Source: Sphingomonadaceae bacterium
Lineage (GTDB): Bacteria; Pseudomonadota; Alphaproteobacteria; Sphingomonadales; Sphingomonadaceae
Assembly (NCBI GenBank): GCA_030147805.1
Contig: JASBUR010000051.1
Coordinates: 1-64,000 of the forward strand
Length of the DNA stretch: 64,000 bases
Direction: 5' to 3'
Part shown: positions 54,178 through 63,015 of the stretch, piece after piece
Layout of the letters: each line of letters opens with the position of its first letter
How positions within the stretch are numbered: the first letter of the stretch is position 1
Notes under the pieces: model-generated
Told to the model about the DNA's origin: nothing
The model's database searches: none
The model's input: only the letters and a program-made list of their open reading frames with translations
Program-made: the position numbers and the translations under genes

Positions 54178-55725
54178 TTGTACGACAAGCTCACGCGGCG
54201 ACAACTGATCGCCGGCGCGTTCGCCAGCGGCGGGCTGGCGAGCCTGGCGACGCCCGCCAGCGCCCAGGCTAAGAGATCCACGCTGTTCCGCGAGGTCTCG
54301 CTTGTCGACGGCACCGGTGCCCCGCCCCGACCCGCCGACGTGCTGGTCACCGGCGATCGGATCGCGCGCGTGATGGCGCCGTCGCGCGAGCGCGTGCCTT
54401 CCGCAATCCGCGTCGTCGAAGGCGGCGGCCGGGCCCTCACGCCCGGCTTCATCGATCTCCACAGCCACGGCGATCCGCTCCGGAGCCCCTATGACGGCTT
54501 CCTCGCCATGGGCGTGACGTCGATCACCCTGGGCGTGGACGGCGGCGGACCGGGCCTGAGCGAGGATCTTGACACCGCCAGCTGGCGCCGGGCCGTCGAG
54601 CGCGCACCGCTCGACACCAATGTCGCCTTGCTGGTCGGCCACGGCACGATCCGACGCGCGGCGGAGATCCCGGATTCGGTCCGCCGGCCCGATCCGGCGC
54701 AACTGCAGCGGCTGGCGGCGCACCTGGAGGCCGAATTCCGGGCGGGGATATTCGGCCTCTCCTACGGCCTCGAATATGTGCCGGGCATCTATTCGGGAGC
54801 CGCGGAGCACCGCGTGCTCGGCGAGGTCGTCGCCCGATATGGCGGCGTCGTCATGAGCCACATGCGCTCGGAGAATGACGACGCGGTCGAAGCGTCGATA
54901 GAGGAGCTCATCGCCTCGGCCGGCCAAGCCCGCGCCCATATCTCGCACCTCAAGGTCGTGTTCGGCCGCGGCGAGGCGCGCGCCCGCGCCCTGCTCGAAT
55001 TCCTCGCCGCCAAGCGCCGCCAGCGCATCGACCTCACCGCCGACGAATATCCCTATGAGGCCGGCTTCACCGGCATCGCCATCCTGTTCCCGGAATGGGC
55101 ACTGCCGCCGACCGATTATGCCGCGATGGTCAGGGAGCGCCGGCCGGAGCTTTACGACTATCTCGAGCGCCGCATGACTCGCCGCGGCGGCCCGGGCGCG
55201 CTGTTGCTCGGAACGGGATCCCACGCCGGCAAGACGCTCGCCCAGGTTGCCCAGGAAGCGGGCCGCCACTTTGTCGACGTCCTCATCGACCTCGGGCCCG
55301 AAGGGGGCGCGGGCGCTCATTTCACCATGGATAAGGCGCTGCAGGACGCGCTGCTGGTCGATCCCCACGTCGCCTTCTCCACCGACGGCGGCCCCGGCCA
55401 GCGCCACCCGCGCGGCGCCGGAACCTATGCCAAGCTGATCGAAGAATATGTCGTCCGCGACCGCAAGCTCGCGCTCCAGGAAATGGTCCGCAAGGCGACC
55501 TCCTACCCGGCCCAGATTCTCCGCCTGCGCGATCGCGGCACTATCCGCCCGGGCGCAAAGGCCGACCTGCTCCTGTTCGACCCGGCCAGGGTGCGGGCAC
55601 GCGCAACCTACGTCGATCCGTTCGCCAAGGCGGACGGGTTCGATCTGGTGATGGTGAATGGACGGGCGGCTTATGTTGAAGGGAGCAAGGTCGGCAGATC
55701 GGGGGCCTTGCTTCGCGCCTGTTGA
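54178..55725 (+). CDS. Exported N-acyl-D-amino-acid deacylase-like amidohydrolase
   Basis: A 515-residue amidohydrolase. The N-terminus LTRRQLIAGAFASGG followed by LATPASAQA is a twin-arginine signal. Metal-site blocks are GFIDLHSHGDPL, MSHMRSEND, ISHLKVVFG and FSTDGGPGQRHPR, which fit the D-aminoacylase/N-acyl-D-amino-acid deacylase branch. It would cleave N-acyl groups from D-amino acids, here in the periplasm. TTG 54178 is the only start that includes the Tat motif and has GAGGGG 5 bases upstream. The gene stands alone. Its exact substrate is unsure; D-hydantoinase-like relatives exist. Confidence 0.8.
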   Translation: MYDKLTRRQLIAGAFASGGLASLATPASAQAKRSTLFREVSLVDGTGAPPRPADVLVTGDRIARVMAPSRERVPSAIRVVEGGGRALTPGFIDLHSHGDPLRSPYDGFLAMGVTSITLGVDGGGPGLSEDLDTASWRRAVERAPLDTNVALLVGHGTIRRAAEIPDSVRRPDPAQLQRLAAHLEAEFRAGIFGLSYGLEYVPGIYSGAAEHRVLGEVVARYGGVVMSHMRSENDDAVEASIEELIASAGQARAHISHLKVVFGRGEARARALLEFLAAKRRQRIDLTADEYPYEAGFTGIAILFPEWALPPTDYAAMVRERRPELYDYLERRMTRRGGPGALLLGTGSHAGKTLAQVAQEAGRHFVDVLIDLGPEGGAGAHFTMDKALQDALLVDPHVAFSTDGGPGQRHPRGAGTYAKLIEEYVVRDRKLALQEMVRKATSYPAQILRLRDRGTIRPGAKADLLLFDPARVRARATYVDPFAKADGFDLVMVNGRAAYVEGSKVGRSGALLRAC

Positions 55726-55846
55726 CGCTGAGGTTTCAAATGACGGGCGGCGGCTATCACGATCAGGGCGCATGTGCGCGAATGGCGGTGATGACGGCGC
55801 GAACCGGACGCCCACCAGCCTCCTCCCACGCAATAGAGTTGCGCAT

Positions 55847-55862
55847 ATAAAGATATCTTTAT
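55847..55862. promoter_or_regulatory. 16-base palindromic operator upstream of ahcY
   Basis: ATAAAGATATCTTTAT is a perfect palindrome 66 bases before the ahcY start. It looks like an ArsR-family operator, and palindromes of this kind are known before methionine-cycle genes (SahR-type control) in proteobacteria as far as I recall. No regulator gene is next to it. Confidence 0.55.
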
Positions 55863-55928
55863 GCTTGCCTGTCGGACCTCGCGCGGCTATTTCCGCGCCA
55901 TCCAAATTCCCTACGACAGGAGCCTGAT

Positions 55929-57335
<1,407 letters not shown>

Positions 57336-57377
57336 GGCGATCCAGCCGGCCCGCGCCGACCCACCATACCCGTCCGG

Positions 57378-57761
57378 TCAGCGGATGAGCTGAACCTCGA
57401 CCCCGACCGCGCCGGCGATTCTAAGCCAGGCGCGGTCGGCGGTCAGGGCGGGACAGCCGAGCCGCCTGGCGAGCGTGAGGCAGAAGCGATCACCCAGCGA
57501 CAGGCCGGCGCTGCGCGTAGCCGGTTCGAGCAGTCCGGCCGCGATGGCGAGTTCGCGGTCGGCCGCGATGACGAGCGGCAGCGCCGCGTCGAGGCTGGCC
57601 TTGACCAGCGCATCGTCGGCACCACGGGCCAGCCTGGCCGCCACTTCGCTTACATTGACGGCGCTGATCGTTGCGTCGCCGATGACCGACGCAACGATGT
57701 CGCTGCCGGGTTCATCGAGCAATGCCGCCAGCATCGCCGAGGCGTCGAGCACCACCGTCAT
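57378..57761 (-). CDS. PIN-domain (VapC-like) toxin
   Basis: A 127-residue PIN protein. Acidic residues are in VVLDASAMLAALLDEPG (D6), the Glu in VNVSEVAARL, and the later LSLGDRFCLTLARR, LTADRAW. This matches the VapC family, RNA-cleaving toxins. ATG 57761 overlaps the stop of the upstream gene by 4 bases (ATGA), the typical toxin position in a TA operon. Convergent with ahcY. Confidence 0.85.
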   Translation of the reverse strand: MTVVLDASAMLAALLDEPGSDIVASVIGDATISAVNVSEVAARLARGADDALVKASLDAALPLVIAADRELAIAAGLLEPATRSAGLSLGDRFCLTLARRLGCPALTADRAWLRIAGAVGVEVQLIR

Positions 57762-58201
57762 TCGTCGCCCCACAGGGCCCGACGATCTGCCAGGAAGGCG
57801 TCGACGGTCCCGATCTGCGGCGCGGCCTCACGCAGCAGCGCCTGCGCCCGCGCCAATCCGTTTGCGGTCGAGCCGCCCACCGTCTCCGCGGCCGCAGTTC
57901 GCGCGCGAACGACGGGTGCGTAGACCGCCCCGGAGACAAAGCTTCGGCCCGCGGACAGCCGCTTCTTGGCGACGGGACGCCAGCCGCGCTGGGCGAGGAT
58001 GTCGCGAACCCATCGGCCGACCTGCTGGCGTTCGACGTCGTCCAGATGGCCGACCTGATCAGCCACGGCCTCATCCAGCGCCTCGACGGCCGGCGCCCCT
58101 CGTCGCGACAGCGCCTCCATTGCCGCCACCACTGCAGGGTCGGCGAACAAGGGCGCCAATGTCACTCCCTTGGCCGATCTCTTGAACTCGTCATATGTCA
58201 T
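57758..58201 (-). CDS. Putative antitoxin partner of the PIN toxin, unfamiliar type
   Basis: A 147-residue protein starting MTYDEFKRSAKGVTLAP. It has no AbrB, PHD, RHH or HTH motif that I can see. The middle (VERQQVGRWVRDILAQRGWR) is basic and helical, and the end (GRSFVSGAVYAP) resembles endings of some proteins annotated as VapC partners. Position directly upstream of a PIN gene with ATGA overlap supports an antitoxin role. A 12-base direct repeat lies just before its start. ATG 58201 has AGGTG close upstream. Confidence 0.6.
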   Translation of the reverse strand: MTYDEFKRSAKGVTLAPLFADPAVVAAMEALSRRGAPAVEALDEAVADQVGHLDDVERQQVGRWVRDILAQRGWRPVAKKRLSAGRSFVSGAVYAPVVRARTAAAETVGGSTANGLARAQALLREAAPQIGTVDAFLADRRALWGDE

Positions 58202-58203
58202 CG

Positions 58204-58233
58204 CGCACCTATATAGATGTTCGCACCTATATA
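58204..58233. repeat. 12-base direct repeat before the PIN module
   Basis: CGCACCTATATA occurs at 58204-58215 and 58222-58233 with a period of 18 bases. It lies 3 bases upstream of the putative antitoxin start (minus strand) and includes TATATA elements usable as -10. Likely operator/promoter of the module. Confidence 0.55.
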
Positions 58234-58311
58234 TGCAGCTATGCAGTCGCCGCCAAGCCGGCTGCCGATTCAGATCCGACGTTCGCTTGCGGGGCGACTC
58301 GCGGGGGCGCT

Positions 58312-60786
58312 ATGCTTGCGCTTGTGGGCGTAGGGCGCTTTCTCATCGTGATGATCGCCGGCTGCGTTTGGCCAGCGCGGCTGGTTGCGCTCGACTTCGA
58401 CCTGACCGACCGCGAGATCGGCGTGTCGACGACGGCGATCATCGCCGCTGCCTGGCTGGCCTTCGCGGTCTGGGCGATCATCCGCGGCGCGCGCTCGGGC
58501 GTCCAGGCGCGGATCGCGCAGACCTGGGGCATGCGGCTGCGCGGGCTGCTCAGCACGGCGCCCGGCGCCTATCTCGTCGTCGGCGCCGACGGCAGCGGAT
58601 TCTGCTCGGACGCGCTGCGCGGCTGGCTCGACATCAACCACAAGGTGGGGGCGCTCGACGATCTGGCGCCCACCCCGACCAGCGGCATCGTCGCCGAGGA
58701 TTTCGAGCTTCTGCGCGCCGATATCGCGGCGCTCGCCATGGCGGGCAGCGACTTCACCCGACTGGTCCGGGCGCAGGGTTCGGCGCGCGTGCTGATTGCG
58801 CGCGGGCGCACCGCCCCCGAAGCGGTGGCCGGCGAACATGGCGTCGTCGTCTGGTTTCGCGACGCCACCGACACGCAGGCCGAGGTCGAAACCTTGCGTC
58901 GCGAGACGCAGGAACTCGCCGCCGAGCTCCAGGCGGCGGCGGCGCTGCTCGAGGCGGCGCCCTATCCGATCTGGCGCCGCGGCGCCGACCTGAAGCTGCG
59001 CCACGTCAACGCCGCCTATGTCGAGGCGGTCCAGGCGGCGAGCGCCGAGGCGGCGGTCGCCGAGGGCGCCGAACTGGTCCAGAATCCGCTGTCGCTGTCG
59101 CCCGACCCGGTGGCACGCCGTGCGCTCGAGCTCGGCCAACCGCAGCGGCGCGAACAGCCGGTGACCATTGCCGAGCAGCGCCGGCTGCTGCAGATCGTCG
59201 ACGTGCCGCTCGGTGAAGATGGCGTCGGCGGCTATGCGATCGATGTCACCGATCGCGCCGCGGCGCGGCACGAGCGCGACCGGCTCGAACTGGCGCAGCG
59301 CGAGACGTTCGACCGCTTGTCGGCGGGTGTCGCGCGCTTCGCCGCCGACCAGAGCCTCGTCTTCCACAACAAGGCGTTCGGCGACCTGTTCAGGCTCGAG
59401 CATGCCTGGCTCGAGGAACGGCCCGAGTTCGTGCGCGTGCTCGAACGGATGCGCGAGACGCGCCGGCTTCCGGAACAGAGCGATTTCCCGTCGTGGCGGC
59501 GCGCCCGGCGCGCCTGGTTCACCGATGCGGTCGAGGCGGTCGAGGAAACCTGGGCGCTTCCCGATTCGAGCGTCATCCGCGTGATCGCGCAGCCGCATCC
59601 CGATGGCGGGCTGCTGATGGTGTTCGAGGACCGCACCGAGCAGCTGAAGCTCGCCTCGTCGCGCGACACGCTGGTGCGCGTCCAGCAGGCGACGCTCGAC
59701 AATCTGCACGAGGCGGTGGCGGTGTTCGGCGCCGACGGGCGGTTGCAGCTCGCCAACAAGCGTTTCGCCGAGCTGTGGGCGCTCGACGGCGCGCTGCTCG
59801 TCGGCAAGCCGCACATCGACGAGCTGCTGTCGGAGACCGAGCACCTGGTCGGCGACCCGGGGCGCAACGCCCGCGTCCGCGAACTCATTCACCTGACCAC
59901 CGCCTCGGACCGGCGCGAAGCGCACTTCGACCGCGTCGACCTGCGCGATGGCCGCGCGCTGGATTTCGCCGCCGTGCCGCTGCCCGACGGCAATGCGCTC
60001 TTCACCTATCTCGACGTCACCGACAGCCAGCGCATCGAAACCGCGCTGCGCGACCGCAACGAGGCGCTCGAAGCCGCCGACCGCCTCAAGTCGGCGTTCG
60101 TCGCCAACATCTCCTATGAACTGCGCACCCCCCTTACCGCGATCAGCGGCTTCGGCGAGATGCTCGCCGCGGGCTATGCCGGCGAGCTCAATCCGCGCCA
60201 GGCCGAATATGTCGGATCGATCGTCACCTCGTCCGACCGGCTGCAGCTGCTCATCGACGACATCCTCGACCTCGCGATCACCGAGGCCGGCCAGCTGGCG
60301 CTCGATATGGGAAATGTCGGCATCGAGCCGCTCGCGCGATCGGTGGCGGCGATGGCGGCCGATGCGGCGCAGACGCGCGGCCTGACGCTCGACGTCGCAG
60401 TCGACGACTCGGCCGGCGCGGTCGAGGGCGACGAGCGGCGGCTGAAGCAGGCGCTGTTCAACCTCGTCGGCAACGCCATCCGCTTCACCCCGGCGGGGGG
60501 CCATGTCGAGCTGACCGCCACCGGCAACGCCCGTGGCGTCACCATCCGCGTCGTCGACAACGGCGTCGGCATCCCCGATGCCGAGCAGGAGCTGGTGTTC
60601 GACCGCTTCCGCAAGGGCTCGAACGCCGGCCCGCAGGGCGTCGGGCTCGGCCTCGCGCTGGTCCGCCAGTTCGTCGAACTGCACGGCGGCATGGTCGAGC
60701 TCACGTCGCGCATCGGCGGCGGCACCACGATGACCGTACGGCTGCCGCGCAAGCAGTCGATCGCGCATGCGACGGGGGTGGAATGA
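58312..60786 (+). CDS. divL: DivL-like sensor kinase with Tyr in place of the phosphorylated His
   Basis: An 824-residue membrane kinase: one or two N-terminal helices (FLIVMIAGCVWPA and TTAIIAAAWLAFAVWAII), several PAS-like domains (about 90-580), then a dimerisation domain and an HATPase domain. The H-box reads ANISYELRTPLTAISGF, with Y602 where histidine kinases have His. Caulobacter DivL has the same exchange. ATPase motifs are VGNAIRFTPAGG, VDNGVGIPD and GVGLGLALVRQF. DivL controls CckA through binding of DivK in the cell-cycle network. ATG 58312 has GGGGG upstream; the longer ORF overlaps the PIN module promoter. tsaE overlaps its stop. Confidence 0.85.
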   Translation: MLALVGVGRFLIVMIAGCVWPARLVALDFDLTDREIGVSTTAIIAAAWLAFAVWAIIRGARSGVQARIAQTWGMRLRGLLSTAPGAYLVVGADGSGFCSDALRGWLDINHKVGALDDLAPTPTSGIVAEDFELLRADIAALAMAGSDFTRLVRAQGSARVLIARGRTAPEAVAGEHGVVVWFRDATDTQAEVETLRRETQELAAELQAAAALLEAAPYPIWRRGADLKLRHVNAAYVEAVQAASAEAAVAEGAELVQNPLSLSPDPVARRALELGQPQRREQPVTIAEQRRLLQIVDVPLGEDGVGGYAIDVTDRAAARHERDRLELAQRETFDRLSAGVARFAADQSLVFHNKAFGDLFRLEHAWLEERPEFVRVLERMRETRRLPEQSDFPSWRRARRAWFTDAVEAVEETWALPDSSVIRVIAQPHPDGGLLMVFEDRTEQLKLASSRDTLVRVQQATLDNLHEAVAVFGADGRLQLANKRFAELWALDGALLVGKPHIDELLSETEHLVGDPGRNARVRELIHLTTASDRREAHFDRVDLRDGRALDFAAVPLPDGNALFTYLDVTDSQRIETALRDRNEALEAADRLKSAFVANISYELRTPLTAISGFGEMLAAGYAGELNPRQAEYVGSIVTSSDRLQLLIDDILDLAITEAGQLALDMGNVGIEPLARSVAAMAADAAQTRGLTLDVAVDDSAGAVEGDERRLKQALFNLVGNAIRFTPAGGHVELTATGNARGVTIRVVDNGVGIPDAEQELVFDRFRKGSNAGPQGVGLGLALVRQFVELHGGMVELTSRIGGGTTMTVRLPRKQSIAHATGVE

Positions 60787-61229
60787 CGAGGCACTTCGAG
60801 TCGGCGGAAGCGCTCGAAGCCTTTGGCGTCCGTCTCGCCGCGGTAGCGCGCGCGGGCGATGTCATCGCGCTCTACGGCGATCTCGGCGCCGGAAAGACGA
60901 CGCTGGCGCGTGGGCTGCTGCGCGGGCTCGGGCTCGCCGGCGAGGCGCCGAGCCCGACCTTCACGCTGGTACAGACCTATGACCCACCCGAGGTCCGCGT
61001 GCCGGTCTGGCATTGCGACCTCTACCGCCTCGACGATCCCGAGGACGCGATCGAACTGGGGCTCGACGAGGCGTTCGACACCGCGCTCGTGCTGATCGAA
61101 TGGCCCGAGCGGCTGGGCGACTTTCTCCCGCGCGACGCGCTCCGGCTGCGGCTCGATGGCGCCGGCGAAACGCAACGACGCTTGACAGCCGAGGTGCCGC
61201 CGGGTTGGGAGGCGCGATGGCCGTCGTGA
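60783..61229 (+). CDS. tsaE: tRNA t6A threonylcarbamoyl transferase ATPase TsaE
   Basis: A 148-residue P-loop protein. Walker A is GDLGAGKTT (32-40), followed by the family block SPTFTLVQTY and the Walker B-like LVLIEWPERL. It supports TsaB/TsaD in making t6A37. ATG 60783 overlaps the divL stop; it overlaps amgK by 13 bases. Confidence 0.95.
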   Translation: MTRHFESAEALEAFGVRLAAVARAGDVIALYGDLGAGKTTLARGLLRGLGLAGEAPSPTFTLVQTYDPPEVRVPVWHCDLYRLDDPEDAIELGLDEAFDTALVLIEWPERLGDFLPRDALRLRLDGAGETQRRLTAEVPPGWEARWPS

Positions 61230-62221
61230 TGGTACCTCCCGCGTCGGCGCCCGATTTCCTGGCCGCGAACGGCTGGGGCGGCGCCGCGATCGTTCCGCTT
61301 GCCGGGGACGCCTCGTTCCGCCGCTATTTCCGCGTCGTCGGCGACCGTGGACAAGCGGTGTTGATGGATGCGCCGCCCGACAAGGAGGACAGCCGTCCGT
61401 TCCTCGACATCGCCGCGCACCTCGTGTCGCTCGGCTTCGCCGCGCCGCGCGCGCTGGCGGTCGATCTGTCGCAGGGACTGATCCTTCTCGAGGATTTCGG
61501 CGACAAGCGCGTCGCGCCGCTGCTCGCCGCCGATCCCACCCCCGAGCGCGAGATCTACGAGATCGCGATCGATATCCTCGCCGCCCTGCACGATCACGCG
61601 CCGCCGCCGGTCGCGCCCTATCATCGCGGCGAGTTGCTGCGCGAGGTCAATATCTTCGGCGAATGGTATCTGCCGATCGTCGGTGCCGCGGGCGACGTGG
61701 CGGCCTATGAGGCGGCGTGGGATGCGGTATGGGGTGACGTCGTCGCCGAAACCGCAGCGCATCCGGTACTGGTGCTGCGCGACTATCACGCCGACAATCT
61801 GATGGTGCTCGACGACCGTAGCGGACTCCAGCGGCTCGGGCTGCTCGACTTCCAGGACGGCCTGGCCGGTCATCCCGCCTATGATCTCGTCTCGTTCCTG
61901 CAGGACGCGCGCCGCGACGTCGATCCGCGGCTCGAGACGGCGATGCTCGACCGCTACATGGCGGCGCGCGGCATCGCCGATCGCGCGGCGTTCCGCGCCG
62001 GCTACGAGGTGCTCGGCGCGCAGCGCAACGTCAAGATCCTCGGGGTGTTCTCGCGACTGTGGAAGCGCGACGGCAAGCCCGGATACCGGCAGTTCCAGCC
62101 GCGCGTCTGGACCTATCTCGAACGCAATCTGAGGCATCCGGCGCTCGAGCCGGTCCGCGGCTGGTTCGAGACCCATCTCGGCGTCGACCAGCGCGCCGAC
62201 GCCTGGAGGGATGCGGCATGA
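61217..62221 (+). CDS. amgK: Anomeric MurNAc/GlcNAc kinase AmgK
   Basis: A 334-residue aminoglycoside-phosphotransferase-fold kinase. Catalytic loop LVLRDYHADNLMVL with the Asp base, and the metal site LLDFQDGLAGHPAYDLVSFLQD. Next to a murU gene it is best read as AmgK, which phosphorylates C1 of N-acetylmuramic acid for the recycling route that bypasses MurA. GGGAGG precedes ATG 61217. Overlaps murU by 4 bases. Confidence 0.85.
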   Translation: MAVVMVPPASAPDFLAANGWGGAAIVPLAGDASFRRYFRVVGDRGQAVLMDAPPDKEDSRPFLDIAAHLVSLGFAAPRALAVDLSQGLILLEDFGDKRVAPLLAADPTPEREIYEIAIDILAALHDHAPPPVAPYHRGELLREVNIFGEWYLPIVGAAGDVAAYEAAWDAVWGDVVAETAAHPVLVLRDYHADNLMVLDDRSGLQRLGLLDFQDGLAGHPAYDLVSFLQDARRDVDPRLETAMLDRYMAARGIADRAAFRAGYEVLGAQRNVKILGVFSRLWKRDGKPGYRQFQPRVWTYLERNLRHPALEPVRGWFETHLGVDQRADAWRDAA

Positions 62222-62979
62222 CGCGCTTCCGCGCGCCGCTGGCGCTGCGTCCGCATCCCGACGTCGCCATGCCCGACACCGCGATGGTGATGGCGGCGGG
62301 GCTGGGCAAGCGCATGCGGCCGCTCACCGCGACACGGCCCAAGCCGCTGGTGTCGGTCGCCGGTCGCACCTTGCTCGACCGCACGCTCGACCATCTGCGC
62401 GAGGCAGGCGTCGCGCGCGCCGTCGTCAACGTCCATTATCTCGCCGACGCGATCGAGGCGCATCTCGGCGCGCGCGGCCAGGGCCTCGAGATCCTGATCT
62501 CCGACGAACGCGACGCGCTGCTGGAAACCGGCGGCGGCGTGGCGAAGGCGCTGCCGCTGATCGATCGCGACACCTTCTTCATCGTCAATTCGGACAATCT
62601 CTGGGTCGACGGCGCGGTCGACACGCTCAAGCTGATCGCCGACCGCTGGGACGATTCGGCGATGGACGCGCTGCTGCTGCTCGTCCCCTGCGCCCGCGCG
62701 ACCTGCCATGCCGGGCAGGGCGACTTCCACATGGATACCGTCGGCCGGCTCCGCCGCCGCGCGCACGGCCGCGTCGCCCCCTTCGTCTACACCGGCGTCC
62801 AGCTGGTCTCGAAGCGGCTGATCGTCGATCCGCCCGCCGGCGCCTTTTCGACCAACATCTTTTGGGATCGCGCCATCGCCGCGGGGCGGCTGTACGGCGT
62901 CGTCCACCCCGGCCTGTGGTTCGACGTCGGCACGCCGCAGGCGGTCAAGCGCACCGAGGCGCTGCTGCAGCAGGAATGA
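62218..62979 (+). CDS. murU: MurNAc-1-phosphate uridylyltransferase MurU
   Basis: A 253-residue nucleotidyltransferase. Signature MVMAAGLGKRMRPLTATRPK at residues 23-42, VNVHYLAD, LLETGGGVAKALPLI and FFIVNSDNLWV. It turns MurNAc-1-P into UDP-MurNAc. ATG 62218 overlaps amgK (ATGA). The first 20 residues precede the conserved start, so ATG 62284 or a nearby codon could also be used. Confidence 0.88.
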   Translation: MTRFRAPLALRPHPDVAMPDTAMVMAAGLGKRMRPLTATRPKPLVSVAGRTLLDRTLDHLREAGVARAVVNVHYLADAIEAHLGARGQGLEILISDERDALLETGGGVAKALPLIDRDTFFIVNSDNLWVDGAVDTLKLIADRWDDSAMDALLLLVPCARATCHAGQGDFHMDTVGRLRRRAHGRVAPFVYTGVQLVSKRLIVDPPAGAFSTNIFWDRAIAAGRLYGVVHPGLWFDVGTPQAVKRTEALLQQE

Positions 62980-63015
62980 TCGCGGTTTCGCCGCGATGAT
63001 CTTTGCGGGATAGTG

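Noticed and set aside
55726-55928. SAH or SAM riboswitch upstream of ahcY
   Set aside because: No riboswitch-like pairing or conserved core recognised; the striking element is a DNA palindrome instead.
58270-60768. 832-codon minus-strand ORF opposite divL
   Set aside because: No recognisable motif and typical antisense composition; divL motifs are complete on the plus strand.
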